A stretch of DNA of 64,000 nt from Desertimonas sp963733085 (GTDB lineage Bacteria; Actinomycetota; Acidimicrobiia; Acidimicrobiales; Ilumatobacteraceae): the NCBI GenBank assembly GCA_963733085.1, contig CAVTBY010000012.1, positions 199,969 to 263,968 of the forward strand. Direction: 5' to 3'. Shown in pieces: positions 26,621 to 34,264 of the stretch. Under the pieces are notes generated by a model, which had not been told where the DNA came from, made no database searches, and saw nothing but the letters and a program-made list of their open reading frames with translations. The stretch's first letter is position 1, and each line of letters starts with the position of its first letter. The position numbers and the translations under genes are program-made.

Positions 26621-27838
26621 TCAGCAAACGACCAGGGGCGTGCGCTGCTCGACGAGGTCGGCATAGAGGCGGCGCAGCCTGGCCGCCGTGAAACTCCACG
26701 TGAACCGGCGGGCACGCACCGACGCCGCCGCGCCCATCGCCGCGGCGCAGGCTGGATCGTCGATCAACTGCGACAGGGCGCGGGCGTAACGCTCGGGCTG
26801 ACGGCCGTCGACGAGGACGCCGGTGACACCGTCGTGAACGACGTTGAGCAGCCCGCCGACGGCGCTGGCCACGACCGGAACACCGCACGCCGCCGCCTCG
26901 AGGGCGACCAGGCCGAAGCTCTCACTACGGCTCGGCACGATCACGACATCGGCGGCGCGGTAGTAGCTCGACAGGAGGTGATGCGGCTTCGGGGGGACGA
27001 ACATCACACGATCAGCCACACCCAGATCGGCTGCCAGCGCGCGCGTCGCAGCCAGTTCGGCGGCGCCGTCGGATCCGCTGGCACCGCCGACGACGACCAG
27101 CAGGGCATCACGCCGGTGCATCAACGCAAGCGAGCGCACCGCCACGTCCGGTCCCTTCAAGGGCTGGATCCGCCCGACGAACAGGACGACCGGTCGGTCA
27201 GCGGGCAGACCGATGGCCCGGCGCGCGCCGCGCCGGTCGCCAGGGGCGAAGAAAGCGTGCTCGACGGCGGGCGGCACCGTCTCGATTACGCCGTGCGGGT
27301 CGCCGTAGAGCCGGCGGAACTGCCGCTCCTCCTCAGGGCAGCTCACACAGATGGCGTCACTACAGCCGATCACCTCGGCCTCGGCGCGGTCCCGCCACGC
27401 CGGCTCGAGGTCGCCGCCTTCGGCCTTCACCCGCGCCAAGGTGTGGAACGTCGACACGAGCGGCACATCGAGGCGGTGCTTCAGACGGTGGCCGGCAACA
27501 CCGCTGAGCCAGTAGTTGCCGTGGATCACATCGACGCCGCCGGTGGCGCCGATGTGCTCACCGACACCGTCTGCGAATACGTCGACCTGGTCGGCGAGCG
27601 CCTCCTTGGGGAGGTCGAACGGACCCGCCGGGACGTGCACCACGGAGTGGCCCGGCTCGACGACCAGCTCGCCCGCAAGACCGGGACGATCGGCACGGGT
27701 GTACGTCGTGCACTCGACACCTGCCTGGGCGAGCGCCGAGGCGACCTCGCGGACGTACACGTTCATCCCGCCGCTGTCGCCGGAGCCGGGCTGGACGAGC
27801 GGAGAAGTGTGCAGGGAGATCAAGGCGACACGCGTCAC
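26621..27838 (-). CDS. mshA: D-inositol-3-phosphate glycosyltransferase
   Basis: The 405-residue GT4 enzyme begins TRVALISLHTSPLVQPGSGD and GGMNVYVREVA, the MshA signature. It has VIHGNYWLSG, FHTLARVK, VLFVGRIQPLKGPDVAV and the C-terminal RSESFGLVALEAAACGVPVV nucleotide-sugar site. MshA joins UDP-GlcNAc to inositol-1-phosphate, the first step of mycothiol synthesis, a thiol confined to actinobacteria. This is among the strongest taxonomic markers here and fits the SigR/RsrA pair. Confidence 0.93.
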   Translation of the reverse strand: MTRVALISLHTSPLVQPGSGDSGGMNVYVREVASALAQAGVECTTYTRADRPGLAGELVVEPGHSVVHVPAGPFDLPKEALADQVDVFADGVGEHIGATGGVDVIHGNYWLSGVAGHRLKHRLDVPLVSTFHTLARVKAEGGDLEPAWRDRAEAEVIGCSDAICVSCPEEERQFRRLYGDPHGVIETVPPAVEHAFFAPGDRRGARRAIGLPADRPVVLFVGRIQPLKGPDVAVRSLALMHRRDALLVVVGGASGSDGAAELAATRALAADLGVADRVMFVPPKPHHLLSSYYRAADVVIVPSRSESFGLVALEAAACGVPVVASAVGGLLNVVHDGVTGVLVDGRQPERYARALSQLIDDPACAAAMGAAASVRARRFTWSFTAARLRRLYADLVEQRTPLVVC

Positions 27839-27894
27839 AACAAGGTGAAACCTTACTGAGCCGCTCAACATTCCCGGGTCGCCCGGGCGGAGGG

Positions 27895-28236
27895 CTACTT
27901 GAGGTAGCTCTCGTAAACGTTGAGCAGGGCTTGCTTCTGTTCCGGACTGAGCGACGGGTCACGCCCGATCGCCTCGCGGACGCTCGGGGCGTCGTCGTCG
28001 GTGACGTCGCTGAGCAGGCCGGCGCGCACATACAGCGCCTCGACGCTGATCTTCAGGGCCTTGGCGAGCTGCTGGAGGATGTCGGCGGAGGGGCGCCGCA
28101 AGCCCCGTTCGATCTGCGACAGGTACGGGTTGGAGACGTCGGCCAACTCGGCGAGGCGGCGCACCGACATGCTGGCGATCTCGCGCTGGGCCTTGATGAA
28201 CTCGCCAAGATCGCTCAAACGGTTCTGGTTAGTCAT
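27895..28236 (-). CDS. XRE-type helix-turn-helix regulator
   Basis: The 113-residue protein starts at ATG 28236. The HTH (residues 8-62) reads LGEFIKAQREIASMSVRRLA, then ELADVSNPYLSQIERGLRRP and SADILQQLAKALKIS. The C-terminal part (RDPSLSPEQKQALLNVYESY) is typical of a conserved actinobacterial regulator type (the Rv0474 kind). The start overlaps the end of the RsiG-like gene by eight bases, so both are translated from one transcript. Targets are unknown. Confidence 0.85.
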   Translation of the reverse strand: MTNQNRLSDLGEFIKAQREIASMSVRRLAELADVSNPYLSQIERGLRRPSADILQQLAKALKISVEALYVRAGLLSDVTDDDAPSVREAIGRDPSLSPEQKQALLNVYESYLK

Positions 28237-28717
28237 CGGGTTCGGTTTCAACCTGGTAGCGGCCGACAAGTTCTTCAGTGAGGGCGTCGAGCTCGGCGTA
28301 CACCGATTTGCGCTGTGCCGAGACGCGCTGGTCGAAGGCGTCAAGGGCGGCGACCAGCTGCTCCAACTCGGCAGTGGTCAGGCGGTCGAGCCGGCTGAAC
28401 CCGTTGGCGGCACAGATCTCGTCGAGCTCGACGGCCAGCGGGTGCTCGCTGAAGTCCTCCGCCGGCCGCGGCGGACGGGCCTCGTCGCCGAGCAGGCGGT
28501 CGGCGAGAACGTCACGCAACTCGCCGTGAAGGTCGCGCCGCGCGTAGACGGGGGTGGGGTCGCTGTCATCGCTCGCCCGGGTGATCGCGTCGCGGGCGAG
28601 ATCGGCGCGGCCGTGGGCGACACGTCGAACGTAGGAGACAGCGTCGTCGATCGACTGCAGCTCGGCGCGGCGCCGGCGTAGCTCGTCGAGCGACATCTCG
28701 CCGGGTTCGCCGGTCAT
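28229..28717 (-). CDS. RsiG/AmfC-like anti-sigma protein with one c-di-GMP-type motif
   Basis: The 162-residue helical protein starts at ATG 28717, preceded by GGAGGTG. It resembles the aerial-mycelium-formation (AmfC/RsiG) family. RsiG of Streptomyces binds c-di-GMP and sigma WhiG through two E(x3)S(x2)R(x3)Q(x3)D motifs. Here one degenerate motif is visible, D(x3)S(x2)R(x3)H(x3)D, in DDAVSYVRRVAHGRAD near residues 25-40. The gene overlaps moaD-like and HTH genes on both sides. Ligand binding is inference. Confidence 0.65.
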   Translation of the reverse strand: MTGEPGEMSLDELRRRRAELQSIDDAVSYVRRVAHGRADLARDAITRASDDSDPTPVYARRDLHGELRDVLADRLLGDEARPPRPAEDFSEHPLAVELDEICAANGFSRLDRLTTAELEQLVAALDAFDQRVSAQRKSVYAELDALTEELVGRYQVETEPDD

Positions 28718-28956
28718 CCGCCACCTCCTGACACGGGAGGCAGGACGGCGACCTCGTCGTCGGCGGATACCTCGGTGGTCGGCTCGGCCGGTTCCCCATT
28801 GACCCAGATCCGGCACGATTCGAGGACGTCGGCAAACGCCGCTCCGTAGCTGCTGCGCGCCGCGTCGAGGACGTCACCGACGGTGGCGCCGGGGAGTTCG
28901 TCGCGTGACCGGCCGGCGGCCGCCCGCGCCGCTGCGAACATCCTCACGATCGCCAT
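28714..28956 (-). CDS. MoaD/ThiS-family sulfur-carrier protein
   Basis: The 80-residue ubiquitin-like protein begins IVRMFAAARAAAGRSRDEL and ends in PPVSGGGG. The family needs a C-terminal Gly-Gly for adenylation and thiocarboxylation, and the final two residues supply it. No moaE, thiG or other pathway gene is nearby, so the pathway (molybdopterin or other) is open. It overlaps the RsiG-like gene by four bases (ATGA). Confidence 0.82.
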   Translation of the reverse strand: MAIVRMFAAARAAAGRSRDELPGATVGDVLDAARSSYGAAFADVLESCRIWVNGEPAEPTTEVSADDEVAVLPPVSGGGG

Positions 28957-29024
28957 CTTCGCAGCGTACCGATGCGGACCGATCGAGCCCGAGCACGACG
29001 TTCGCCGAGTAGCGTTCCCCGGCC

Positions 29025-29339
29025 GTGGGAACGGAACGTCGGGAACGTCAGAAGGCCAATCGGCAGCTGCGCCAGGAGGAGGTGGCGAAGCAGGAACGGA
29101 AACGCACGATGACTCGGCGGGCCGTCCTCATCGCTGCCGGCATCGCCGCCGTGCTGCTGATCGCCGTGCTGCTCTCGCTCATCGCCGGCGGCGACGACGG
29201 CGATGATGACGACGATGCGCCGGCTTCGACGACGCCCGCTGCCGCGGTCGTCGACTCGACCGATCCAGCCGCAGCTGACACGAGCGAGCCGGCCACCACC
29301 GAGATCTCCGAGACGACCACACCTCCGTCGACGACGTGA
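29025..29339 (+). CDS. Short membrane-anchored protein resembling the N-terminus of cyclophilin lipoproteins
   Basis: The 104-residue frame starts at GTG 29025. It has a charged helix (ERRERQKANRQLRQEEVAKQ), one transmembrane segment near residues 32-53, an acidic patch and a Thr/Ala/Ser tail. The first 50 residues resemble actinobacterial membrane-anchored peptidyl-prolyl isomerases, but no isomerase domain follows. It may be a truncated relative or an independent small protein. It is divergent from the moaD-like gene. Confidence 0.6.
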   Translation: MGTERRERQKANRQLRQEEVAKQERKRTMTRRAVLIAAGIAAVLLIAVLLSLIAGGDDGDDDDDAPASTTPAAAVVDSTDPAAADTSEPATTEISETTTPPSTT

Positions 29340-29424
29340 GCGGCTGACGAGCATTCTGGGTGCCATTCCTTGCGGAATTCGCAACGATTGGCACCGAGAA
29401 TCTGATGCACGAGAAGGCGCAGTG

Positions 29425-30054
29425 TCAGGAAAGGTCGCCGGTGGCGTCCGCCTCACCGAGCAGTTCCCACCGATCGCCCTGACGAATCGCCGCCGACCCG
29501 GTCGGCAGCACGATCATCGGTGTGGTCGCCAACGAGCGGCTGCGGGCAAGGGCCTCGGTGCTCCAGGTCTCGCTCTCGGGGATGATCGCCAGACCCGTCG
29601 CCAGCCCGAGTCCGAGCGTGAAGCCGCCGCCGCGCACATCGAACATCGGGTCGCTGAGTGCCGCCGCCGCCGGACCGACACCGACGACGAGTCCGCCCCG
29701 ACCGAGCACGCGGCCGAGGGCGGCGAAGACTGCGGTGTCCTTGAGCACGCTGCGCAGGTGCATCGACGAGTCGCCGGCGAGATACACGGCCGGTGCCGCG
29801 TCGACCACGCCGGCCGCCCCCTCGTCGTCGGCATCGTGACGTTGCAGCACCATCAGCGCCTCGACCTCGACGCCAAGTCGTTCGGCCCACGACATCGACG
29901 TGGCGACGAGCGCACCAGGCTCCTCGAACGCATCGGCGGTCGGCAGCACCACGACGCGGTCCGCCGCTGCGTCGGCGAGCAAGCGACGGTCGAGCTCGTC
30001 GTTGGCTACGAACGCTCCCCCGCCGCAGAACGCCAGCACCCCCGAGCCGCTCAT
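29425..30054 (-). CDS. Peptidase S51 / class I glutamine-amidotransferase-like protein
   Basis: The 209-residue protein starts at ATG 30054 (a GTG at 30063 is also in frame). It begins GVLAFCGGGAFVANDELDRR, with VVVLPTADAFEEPGALV and AVYLAGDSSMHLRSVL. The nucleophile-elbow region, VVGVGPAAAAL, has no clear Ser at the normal place in the cyanophycinase/S51 family, so activity is doubtful. MIVLPTGSAAIRQGDRWELLG is a typical C-terminus. Its promoter region faces the dehydrogenase gene. Confidence 0.65.
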   Translation of the reverse strand: MSGSGVLAFCGGGAFVANDELDRRLLADAAADRVVVLPTADAFEEPGALVATSMSWAERLGVEVEALMVLQRHDADDEGAAGVVDAAPAVYLAGDSSMHLRSVLKDTAVFAALGRVLGRGGLVVGVGPAAAALSDPMFDVRGGGFTLGLGLATGLAIIPESETWSTEALARSRSLATTPMIVLPTGSAAIRQGDRWELLGEADATGDLS

Positions 30055-30116
30055 CGACGGCACCGTAGCCGCCCGCAGTTCCCGCGCTCTGCGCTGGTCG
30101 GTGTCCGGCTCGACAG

Positions 30117-30132
30117 GTTACCGATCGGTAAC
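30117..30132. promoter_or_regulatory. 16-bp perfect palindrome, probable repressor operator
   Basis: GTTACCGATCGGTAAC is a perfect palindrome located 12 bases before the ATG of the hydroxyacyl-CoA dehydrogenase gene. Its size and symmetry fit a TetR-family operator of the kind that controls fatty-acid genes in actinobacteria. No TetR gene is in the window. Confidence 0.5.
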
Positions 30133-30144
30133 TAAGCTCGGCCC

Positions 30145-30996
30145 ATGGCCGAAGTCAACACGGTCGGCATCGTCGGATCCGGGGTGATGGGGGCGGGGCT
30201 CGCCGAGCTCGTGGCCAGATCGGGGTACCACGTGATCGCCCGCTCGCGGACACAGGCGGGCGTCGGTGCGGTCGTCGCTGCGGTGACGTCGAGCCTCGAT
30301 CGCCAGGTCGGCAAGGGCACCCTGGATGTCGCCGAGCGCAACGGCATCATCGGCCGGATCGTCGCAACGAGCCATCTCGGCGAGCTCACACCGTGCGACC
30401 TCGTGATCGAGAGCATCGTCGAGGACCTTCCAACCAAGCGCCAGCTGTTCGCCGAGCTCGAAGAGATCGTCAAGCCGTCGGCCATCTTGGTGACGAACAC
30501 GTCGACGCTCCCCGTCGTCGAGTTGGCGATGGCGACGCAGCGCCCCGACCAGGTGTGCGGCATCCACTTCTTCAACCCGGCGACGCAGATGCGACTCGTC
30601 GAAGTCGTCCGCCCGATCACGGCCAGTGACGACACGATCAAGACGGCGATGGCGTTCGCCACGACCTGCGGCAAGGACGCCATCGAAGTCCTCGATCGGG
30701 CCGGCTTCGTCGTCAACGCCCTGCTCTTCCCATATCTCAACAACGCCGTGCGGATGTACGAACACGGCACGGCATCGGTCGAGGACATCGACACGGCGAT
30801 GTCTCGGGGATGCAACTTCCCGATGGGCCCGTTCGCCCTGCTCGATCTCGTCGGCTTGGATACGTCGGTGGCCATCCTCGATGCGCTGTACGCGGAGACG
30901 CGCGATCCCAACGTCGCGCCGGCACCGACGCTGCGCCGCAAAGTCGCCGCCGGCCAGCTCGGACGCAAGTCCGGCGCCGGGTTCTACGTGTATTGA
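30145..30996 (+). CDS. 3-hydroxybutyryl-CoA / 3-hydroxyacyl-CoA dehydrogenase
   Basis: The 283-residue protein has the NAD motif VGIVGSGVMGAGLAELVA at the N-terminus, ILVTNTSTLPVVELA, the catalytic His in GIHFFNPATQMRLVEVV, and a C-terminal domain with FVVNALLFPYLNNAVRMYE, NFPMGPFALLDLVGLD and GRKSGAGFYVY. It oxidises (S)-3-hydroxyacyl-CoA. The stop overlaps the aat start (TGATG), and an MeaA-type mutase follows, so a C4/C5 acyl-CoA pathway such as the ethylmalonyl-CoA route is possible. Confidence 0.9.
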   Translation: MAEVNTVGIVGSGVMGAGLAELVARSGYHVIARSRTQAGVGAVVAAVTSSLDRQVGKGTLDVAERNGIIGRIVATSHLGELTPCDLVIESIVEDLPTKRQLFAELEEIVKPSAILVTNTSTLPVVELAMATQRPDQVCGIHFFNPATQMRLVEVVRPITASDDTIKTAMAFATTCGKDAIEVLDRAGFVVNALLFPYLNNAVRMYEHGTASVEDIDTAMSRGCNFPMGPFALLDLVGLDTSVAILDALYAETRDPNVAPAPTLRRKVAAGQLGRKSGAGFYVY

Positions 30997-31709
30997 TGCG
31001 CAACTCGGTGTCACTCGGGCATGCTGGAACCGGCATGCAGCAGCCGGAGCGACATCTTCCCGTCGAACCGCCGACCACCCGCTGGGCGCTGCCATCGCCC
31101 GGGACCACCGACCGCGACGGGATCGCCGGCGTCGGTGGTGACCTGGAGCCTGGGACGTTGCTGGAGGCGTACCGCCGCGGCCTGTTCCCGATGCCGTTCG
31201 GCCGCCGCCGGCTGGCGTGGTTCTCGCCGGACCCGCGTGCGATCATCCCGCTCGACGGCCTCAACGTCTCACGTTCGCTGCGACGCAGCACGCGACGCTA
31301 CGAGGTCCGCCGGGACACGAGGTTCAGTGACGTCATATTCCGGTGTGCCGACCCGCGCCGCCCCGGGTCGTGGATCACCCCGGCCTTCGTGCAGGCCTAC
31401 CGCCGGCTGCACGCCCTCGGCTGGGCCCACTCGTTCGAGTCGATCGACGAGGATGGCGAGCTCGTCGGAGGTCTCTACGGAGTCCGCATTGGTGGCTTGT
31501 TCGCGGGCGAGGCGATGTTCCATCACGCTCGGGACGGCTCCAAGGTCGCCCTTGTGGGACTCGTCGACTGGTTGACCGCGACAGGCGGGCGGTTGCTCGA
31601 CGTGCAATGGCTCACACCGCATCTCGCGTCGCTCGGCGCCGTCACGATCGCCCGCGCCGAGTACCTCGAACGGCTCGCCGACGCAGTCGCCGAGGTGGAG
31701 GGTCAGTGA
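30996..31709 (+). CDS. aat: Leucyl/phenylalanyl-tRNA--protein transferase
   Basis: The 237-residue protein has the Aat core GDLEPGTLLEAYRRGLFPMP, LAWFSPDPRAIIPLDGL, WITPAFVQAYRRLHALGWAHS and GGLYGVRIGGLFAGEAMFHH. It transfers Leu or Phe from tRNA to N-terminal basic residues for ClpAP degradation. ATG 30996 overlaps the upstream stop; ATG 31035 is an equally possible start and closer to typical Aat N-termini. The 3' end overlaps the mutase start by four bases. Confidence 0.9.
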   Translation: MRNSVSLGHAGTGMQQPERHLPVEPPTTRWALPSPGTTDRDGIAGVGGDLEPGTLLEAYRRGLFPMPFGRRRLAWFSPDPRAIIPLDGLNVSRSLRRSTRRYEVRRDTRFSDVIFRCADPRRPGSWITPAFVQAYRRLHALGWAHSFESIDEDGELVGGLYGVRIGGLFAGEAMFHHARDGSKVALVGLVDWLTATGGRLLDVQWLTPHLASLGAVTIARAEYLERLADAVAEVEGQ

Positions 31710-31739
31710 GCGAGCGAGTCTTCGAGCGAGTGAATCAGC
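31706..31739 (+). repeat. 34-nt start-codon repeat, copy in mutase gene
   Basis: The 34 bases beginning at the GTG start match 31 of 34 positions of the minus-strand segment 39704-39671, which begins at an ATG. Both encode Ser-Glu-Arg-Val-Phe-Glu-Arg-x-Asn-Gln right after the start codon, in otherwise unrelated genes. Confidence 0.85.
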
Positions 31740-33691
31740 GCGATCAGCCGTGGATCATGCGCACGTACTCGGGTCACTCGACTGCCGCGGCGTCCAACGA
31801 GTTGTACCGCACGAATCTGGCCAAAGGCCAGACCGGACTGTCCGTTGCCTTCGACCTCCCGACCCAGACCGGCTACGACCCCGACTCGCCGATGGCGCGC
31901 GGCGAGGTCGGGCGGGTCGGCGTGCCGATCAGCCATCTCGGCGACATGCGCACGTTGCTCGATGGCATCCCGCCTGCGCAGATGAACACCTCGATGACGA
32001 TCAACGCCACTGCCCCCTGGTTGCTCGCGTTGTACGTGGCGAACGCCGAGGAACAGGGCGTTGCCCCCGCCGAGCTGCGTGGCACGACGCAGAACGACAT
32101 CATCAAGGAGTACCTGTCGCGGGGCACCTACATCCTCGCGCCCGAGCCGTCTCGCCGGCTGACGGTCGACGTGGTGGCGTGGTGCGCGGCCAACGCGCCG
32201 ATGTGGAACCCGATCAACGTCTGCTCCTACCACCTTCAGGAGGCCGGAGCCACTCCCGTTCAGGAGCTGGCCTACTCGCTGGCTACCGCCGTTGGAGTGC
32301 TCGACGCCGTCCGTGACTCCGGACAGGTCCCTCCCGAGCGATTCGGGGACGTGTTCGCGTCGATCTCGTTCTTCGTCAATGCCGGCATCCGCTTCATCGA
32401 GGAAGTCTGCAAGCTGCGCGCGTTCGGCGTGCTCTGGGAGCGCATCGGCCGCCAGCGCTACGGCGTGACCGACGCCACGGCCTTGCGTTTTCGCTACGGC
32501 GTGCAGGTCAACAGCCTCGGGCTCACCGAGGCGCAACCGGAGAACAACGTGCAGCGGATCGTCCTCGAGATGCTCGCCGTGACCTTGTCCAAGCGGGCGC
32601 GAGCCCGGAGCATCCAGCTCCCCGCGTGGAACGAGGCGCTCGGCCTGCCGCGCCCATGGGATCAGCAATGGTCGTTGCGGATGCAACAGGTGCTCGCCTA
32701 CGAGAGCGACATCCTCGAGTACGACGACATCTTCGACGGGTCCACCGTCGTCGAGGAAAGGACGGCGGCGCTGTGCGACGAGGCGGTGACCGAGCTCGAC
32801 GAGGTTCTCGACATGGGCGGAACGTTCGAGGCCGTCGAGACGCTGAAGTCGCGCCTCGTGTCCTCGATGGCCGAGCGCACCCGCCTGATCGAGTCGGGCG
32901 CACAGGTCGTCGTCGGCGTCAACCGGTTCACCGAGACGGAACCTTCCCTGCTCGGTGGCGATGGGGCGATCCTGCGCGTCGACGAGCGGGTCGAGACCCA
33001 AGCCATCGCCGATCTGAAGCGGTGGCGGGCCAGTCGTGATGAGGCGGCCGTCGAGGACGCCCTGCTGGCGCTGCGCCGTGCCGCCGAGAGCGACGAGAAC
33101 ATCATGCCGCCGTCGATCGCCCTCGCCCGAGTGGGCGGGACCACCGGAGAGTGGGGGCAGGTCATGCGCGACGTGTTCGGTGAGTACCGCGGGCCGACCG
33201 GAGTCGCCGCGGCCGCGGCAGCACAGCGGACCGGGCTGGGGGAGGTCGCCGACTGGGTGCGCTCGTTGCCGGATGGGCCGCCCCGGCTGCTCGTGGCCAA
33301 GCCCGGACTCGACGGCCACTCCAACGGCGCCGAGCAGATCGCCCTGGCAGCACGCGACGCCGGGATCGAAGTGATCTACTCCGGCATTCGCCAGACGATC
33401 GAGCAGATCGGCGCCACGGCCCGCGACGAGGACGTCGACGTGATCGGACTGTCGATCCTGTCAGGCTCCCATCTCCAGCTCGTGCCAGCGGTCATCGAGA
33501 GTCTGTCGGCAGCGGGCGTCAACGCTCCGGTTGTGGTCGGCGGGATCATTCCCGAAGCTGATCGTGCGCGATTGATCGAGGCCGGCGTCGCCAGGGTGTA
33601 CACGCCAACGGACTTCGAGATCACGCGGGTGGTCCGCGAGATCGCCGAGCTCGCCAACACTCATCGGCACAAGCGGCAGGTCGTCGACTGA
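31706..33691 (+). CDS. Coenzyme-B12 acyl-CoA mutase, ethylmalonyl-CoA mutase (MeaA) type
   Basis: The 661-residue single-chain mutase begins near residue 9 with QPWIMRTYSGHSTAAASNEL. The TIM-barrel part has QMNTSMTINATAPWLLALYV, TTQNDIIKEYLSRGTYI, WNPINVCSYHLQEAGATPVQ and RYGVQVNSLGLTEAQPENNV. The C-terminal B12 domain has the cobalt-ligand motif DGHSNGAEQIA near residue 538, then SILSGSHL and VVGGIIP. The sequence pattern is closest to MeaA/Ecm rather than classic methylmalonyl-CoA mutase; specificity is inferred. The first ten residues come from a sequence repeated in the xseAB gene. Confidence 0.88.
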   Translation: MSERVFERVNQRDQPWIMRTYSGHSTAAASNELYRTNLAKGQTGLSVAFDLPTQTGYDPDSPMARGEVGRVGVPISHLGDMRTLLDGIPPAQMNTSMTINATAPWLLALYVANAEEQGVAPAELRGTTQNDIIKEYLSRGTYILAPEPSRRLTVDVVAWCAANAPMWNPINVCSYHLQEAGATPVQELAYSLATAVGVLDAVRDSGQVPPERFGDVFASISFFVNAGIRFIEEVCKLRAFGVLWERIGRQRYGVTDATALRFRYGVQVNSLGLTEAQPENNVQRIVLEMLAVTLSKRARARSIQLPAWNEALGLPRPWDQQWSLRMQQVLAYESDILEYDDIFDGSTVVEERTAALCDEAVTELDEVLDMGGTFEAVETLKSRLVSSMAERTRLIESGAQVVVGVNRFTETEPSLLGGDGAILRVDERVETQAIADLKRWRASRDEAAVEDALLALRRAAESDENIMPPSIALARVGGTTGEWGQVMRDVFGEYRGPTGVAAAAAAQRTGLGEVADWVRSLPDGPPRLLVAKPGLDGHSNGAEQIALAARDAGIEVIYSGIRQTIEQIGATARDEDVDVIGLSILSGSHLQLVPAVIESLSAAGVNAPVVVGGIIPEADRARLIEAGVARVYTPTDFEITRVVREIAELANTHRHKRQVVD

Positions 33692-33702
33692 GCACCAGGG
33701 CA

Positions 33703-34191
33703 GTGTGCGCCGCCCTGGTGATCTCGCTCACGGGGTGCGACAGTGACGGCGAAGCGACATCGACGAGCGCTGATTCGGAACCGCCGGGGGCGGTCGTGCC
33801 TGTCGGCTTCGACCTCGACGAGGTGACGATCACCACGGCGGGCGGCGCCGATCTGCCCGTGCAGGCCTGGATCGCCGACTCGACCGAGGAGCGAGCCCGC
33901 GGTCTGATGGAAGTTACCGACCTCGGTGGCGCCGACGGGATGCTGTTCGTCTTCGACGACGCTGCCGTGCGCCGGTTCTACATGTGGCAGACACCGATGC
34001 CGTTGGAGATCGCCTTCTTCGCGGCCGACGGCACGTTCGTCGACAGCGCGGCAATGGAGCCGTGCCTGGAACCGTCGGCAGGCGAGTGCGCGCGATACGC
34101 GCCGGACGAGCCGTTCCAGTTCGCCCTGGAGGTACCCGCCGGCGTGCTCGACGACCTTGGCATCGGCCCCGGTTCGCGACTCGACCGGTGA
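33703..34191 (+). CDS. DUF192-family lipoprotein
   Basis: The 162-residue protein starts at GTG 33703, with a short hydrophobic segment and lipobox ISLTGC. The DUF192 domain reads VQAWIADSTEERARGLMEVT, then GMLFVFDDAAVRRFYMWQTPMP, LEIAFFAADGTFVDSAAMEP and FALEVPAGVLDDLGIGPGSRL. These are small secreted barrel proteins of unclear role. The N-terminal signal is unusually short. The 48-nt repeat starts eight bases after the stop. Confidence 0.82.
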   Translation: MCAALVISLTGCDSDGEATSTSADSEPPGAVVPVGFDLDEVTITTAGGADLPVQAWIADSTEERARGLMEVTDLGGADGMLFVFDDAAVRRFYMWQTPMPLEIAFFAADGTFVDSAAMEPCLEPSAGECARYAPDEPFQFALEVPAGVLDDLGIGPGSRLDR

Positions 34192-34199
34192 CGCGGCAA

Positions 34200-34247
34200 A
34201 CCGATGGGTGTTTTCATGACGATTCGGTCCTGAAAACACCCATCGGT
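34200..34247. repeat. 48-nt palindromic element, copy 4
   Basis: The outer arms are ACCGATGGGTGTTTT and AAAACACCCATCGGT, a perfect 15-bp stem. The inner stem is CATGAC/GTCCTG, with one mismatch, around loop GATTCG. It lies between convergent genes (stops at 34191 and 34265), where it can terminate transcription from both sides. Confidence 0.9.
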
Positions 34248-34264
34248 CGTGATTACCGCTGCGG

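Noticed and set aside
29341..29424. Inverted repeat GGTGCCA...TGGCACC after the 104-residue membrane-protein gene
   Set aside because: It could be a terminator, but the stem is short and interrupted and the region is only 84 bases, so I left it unannotated.
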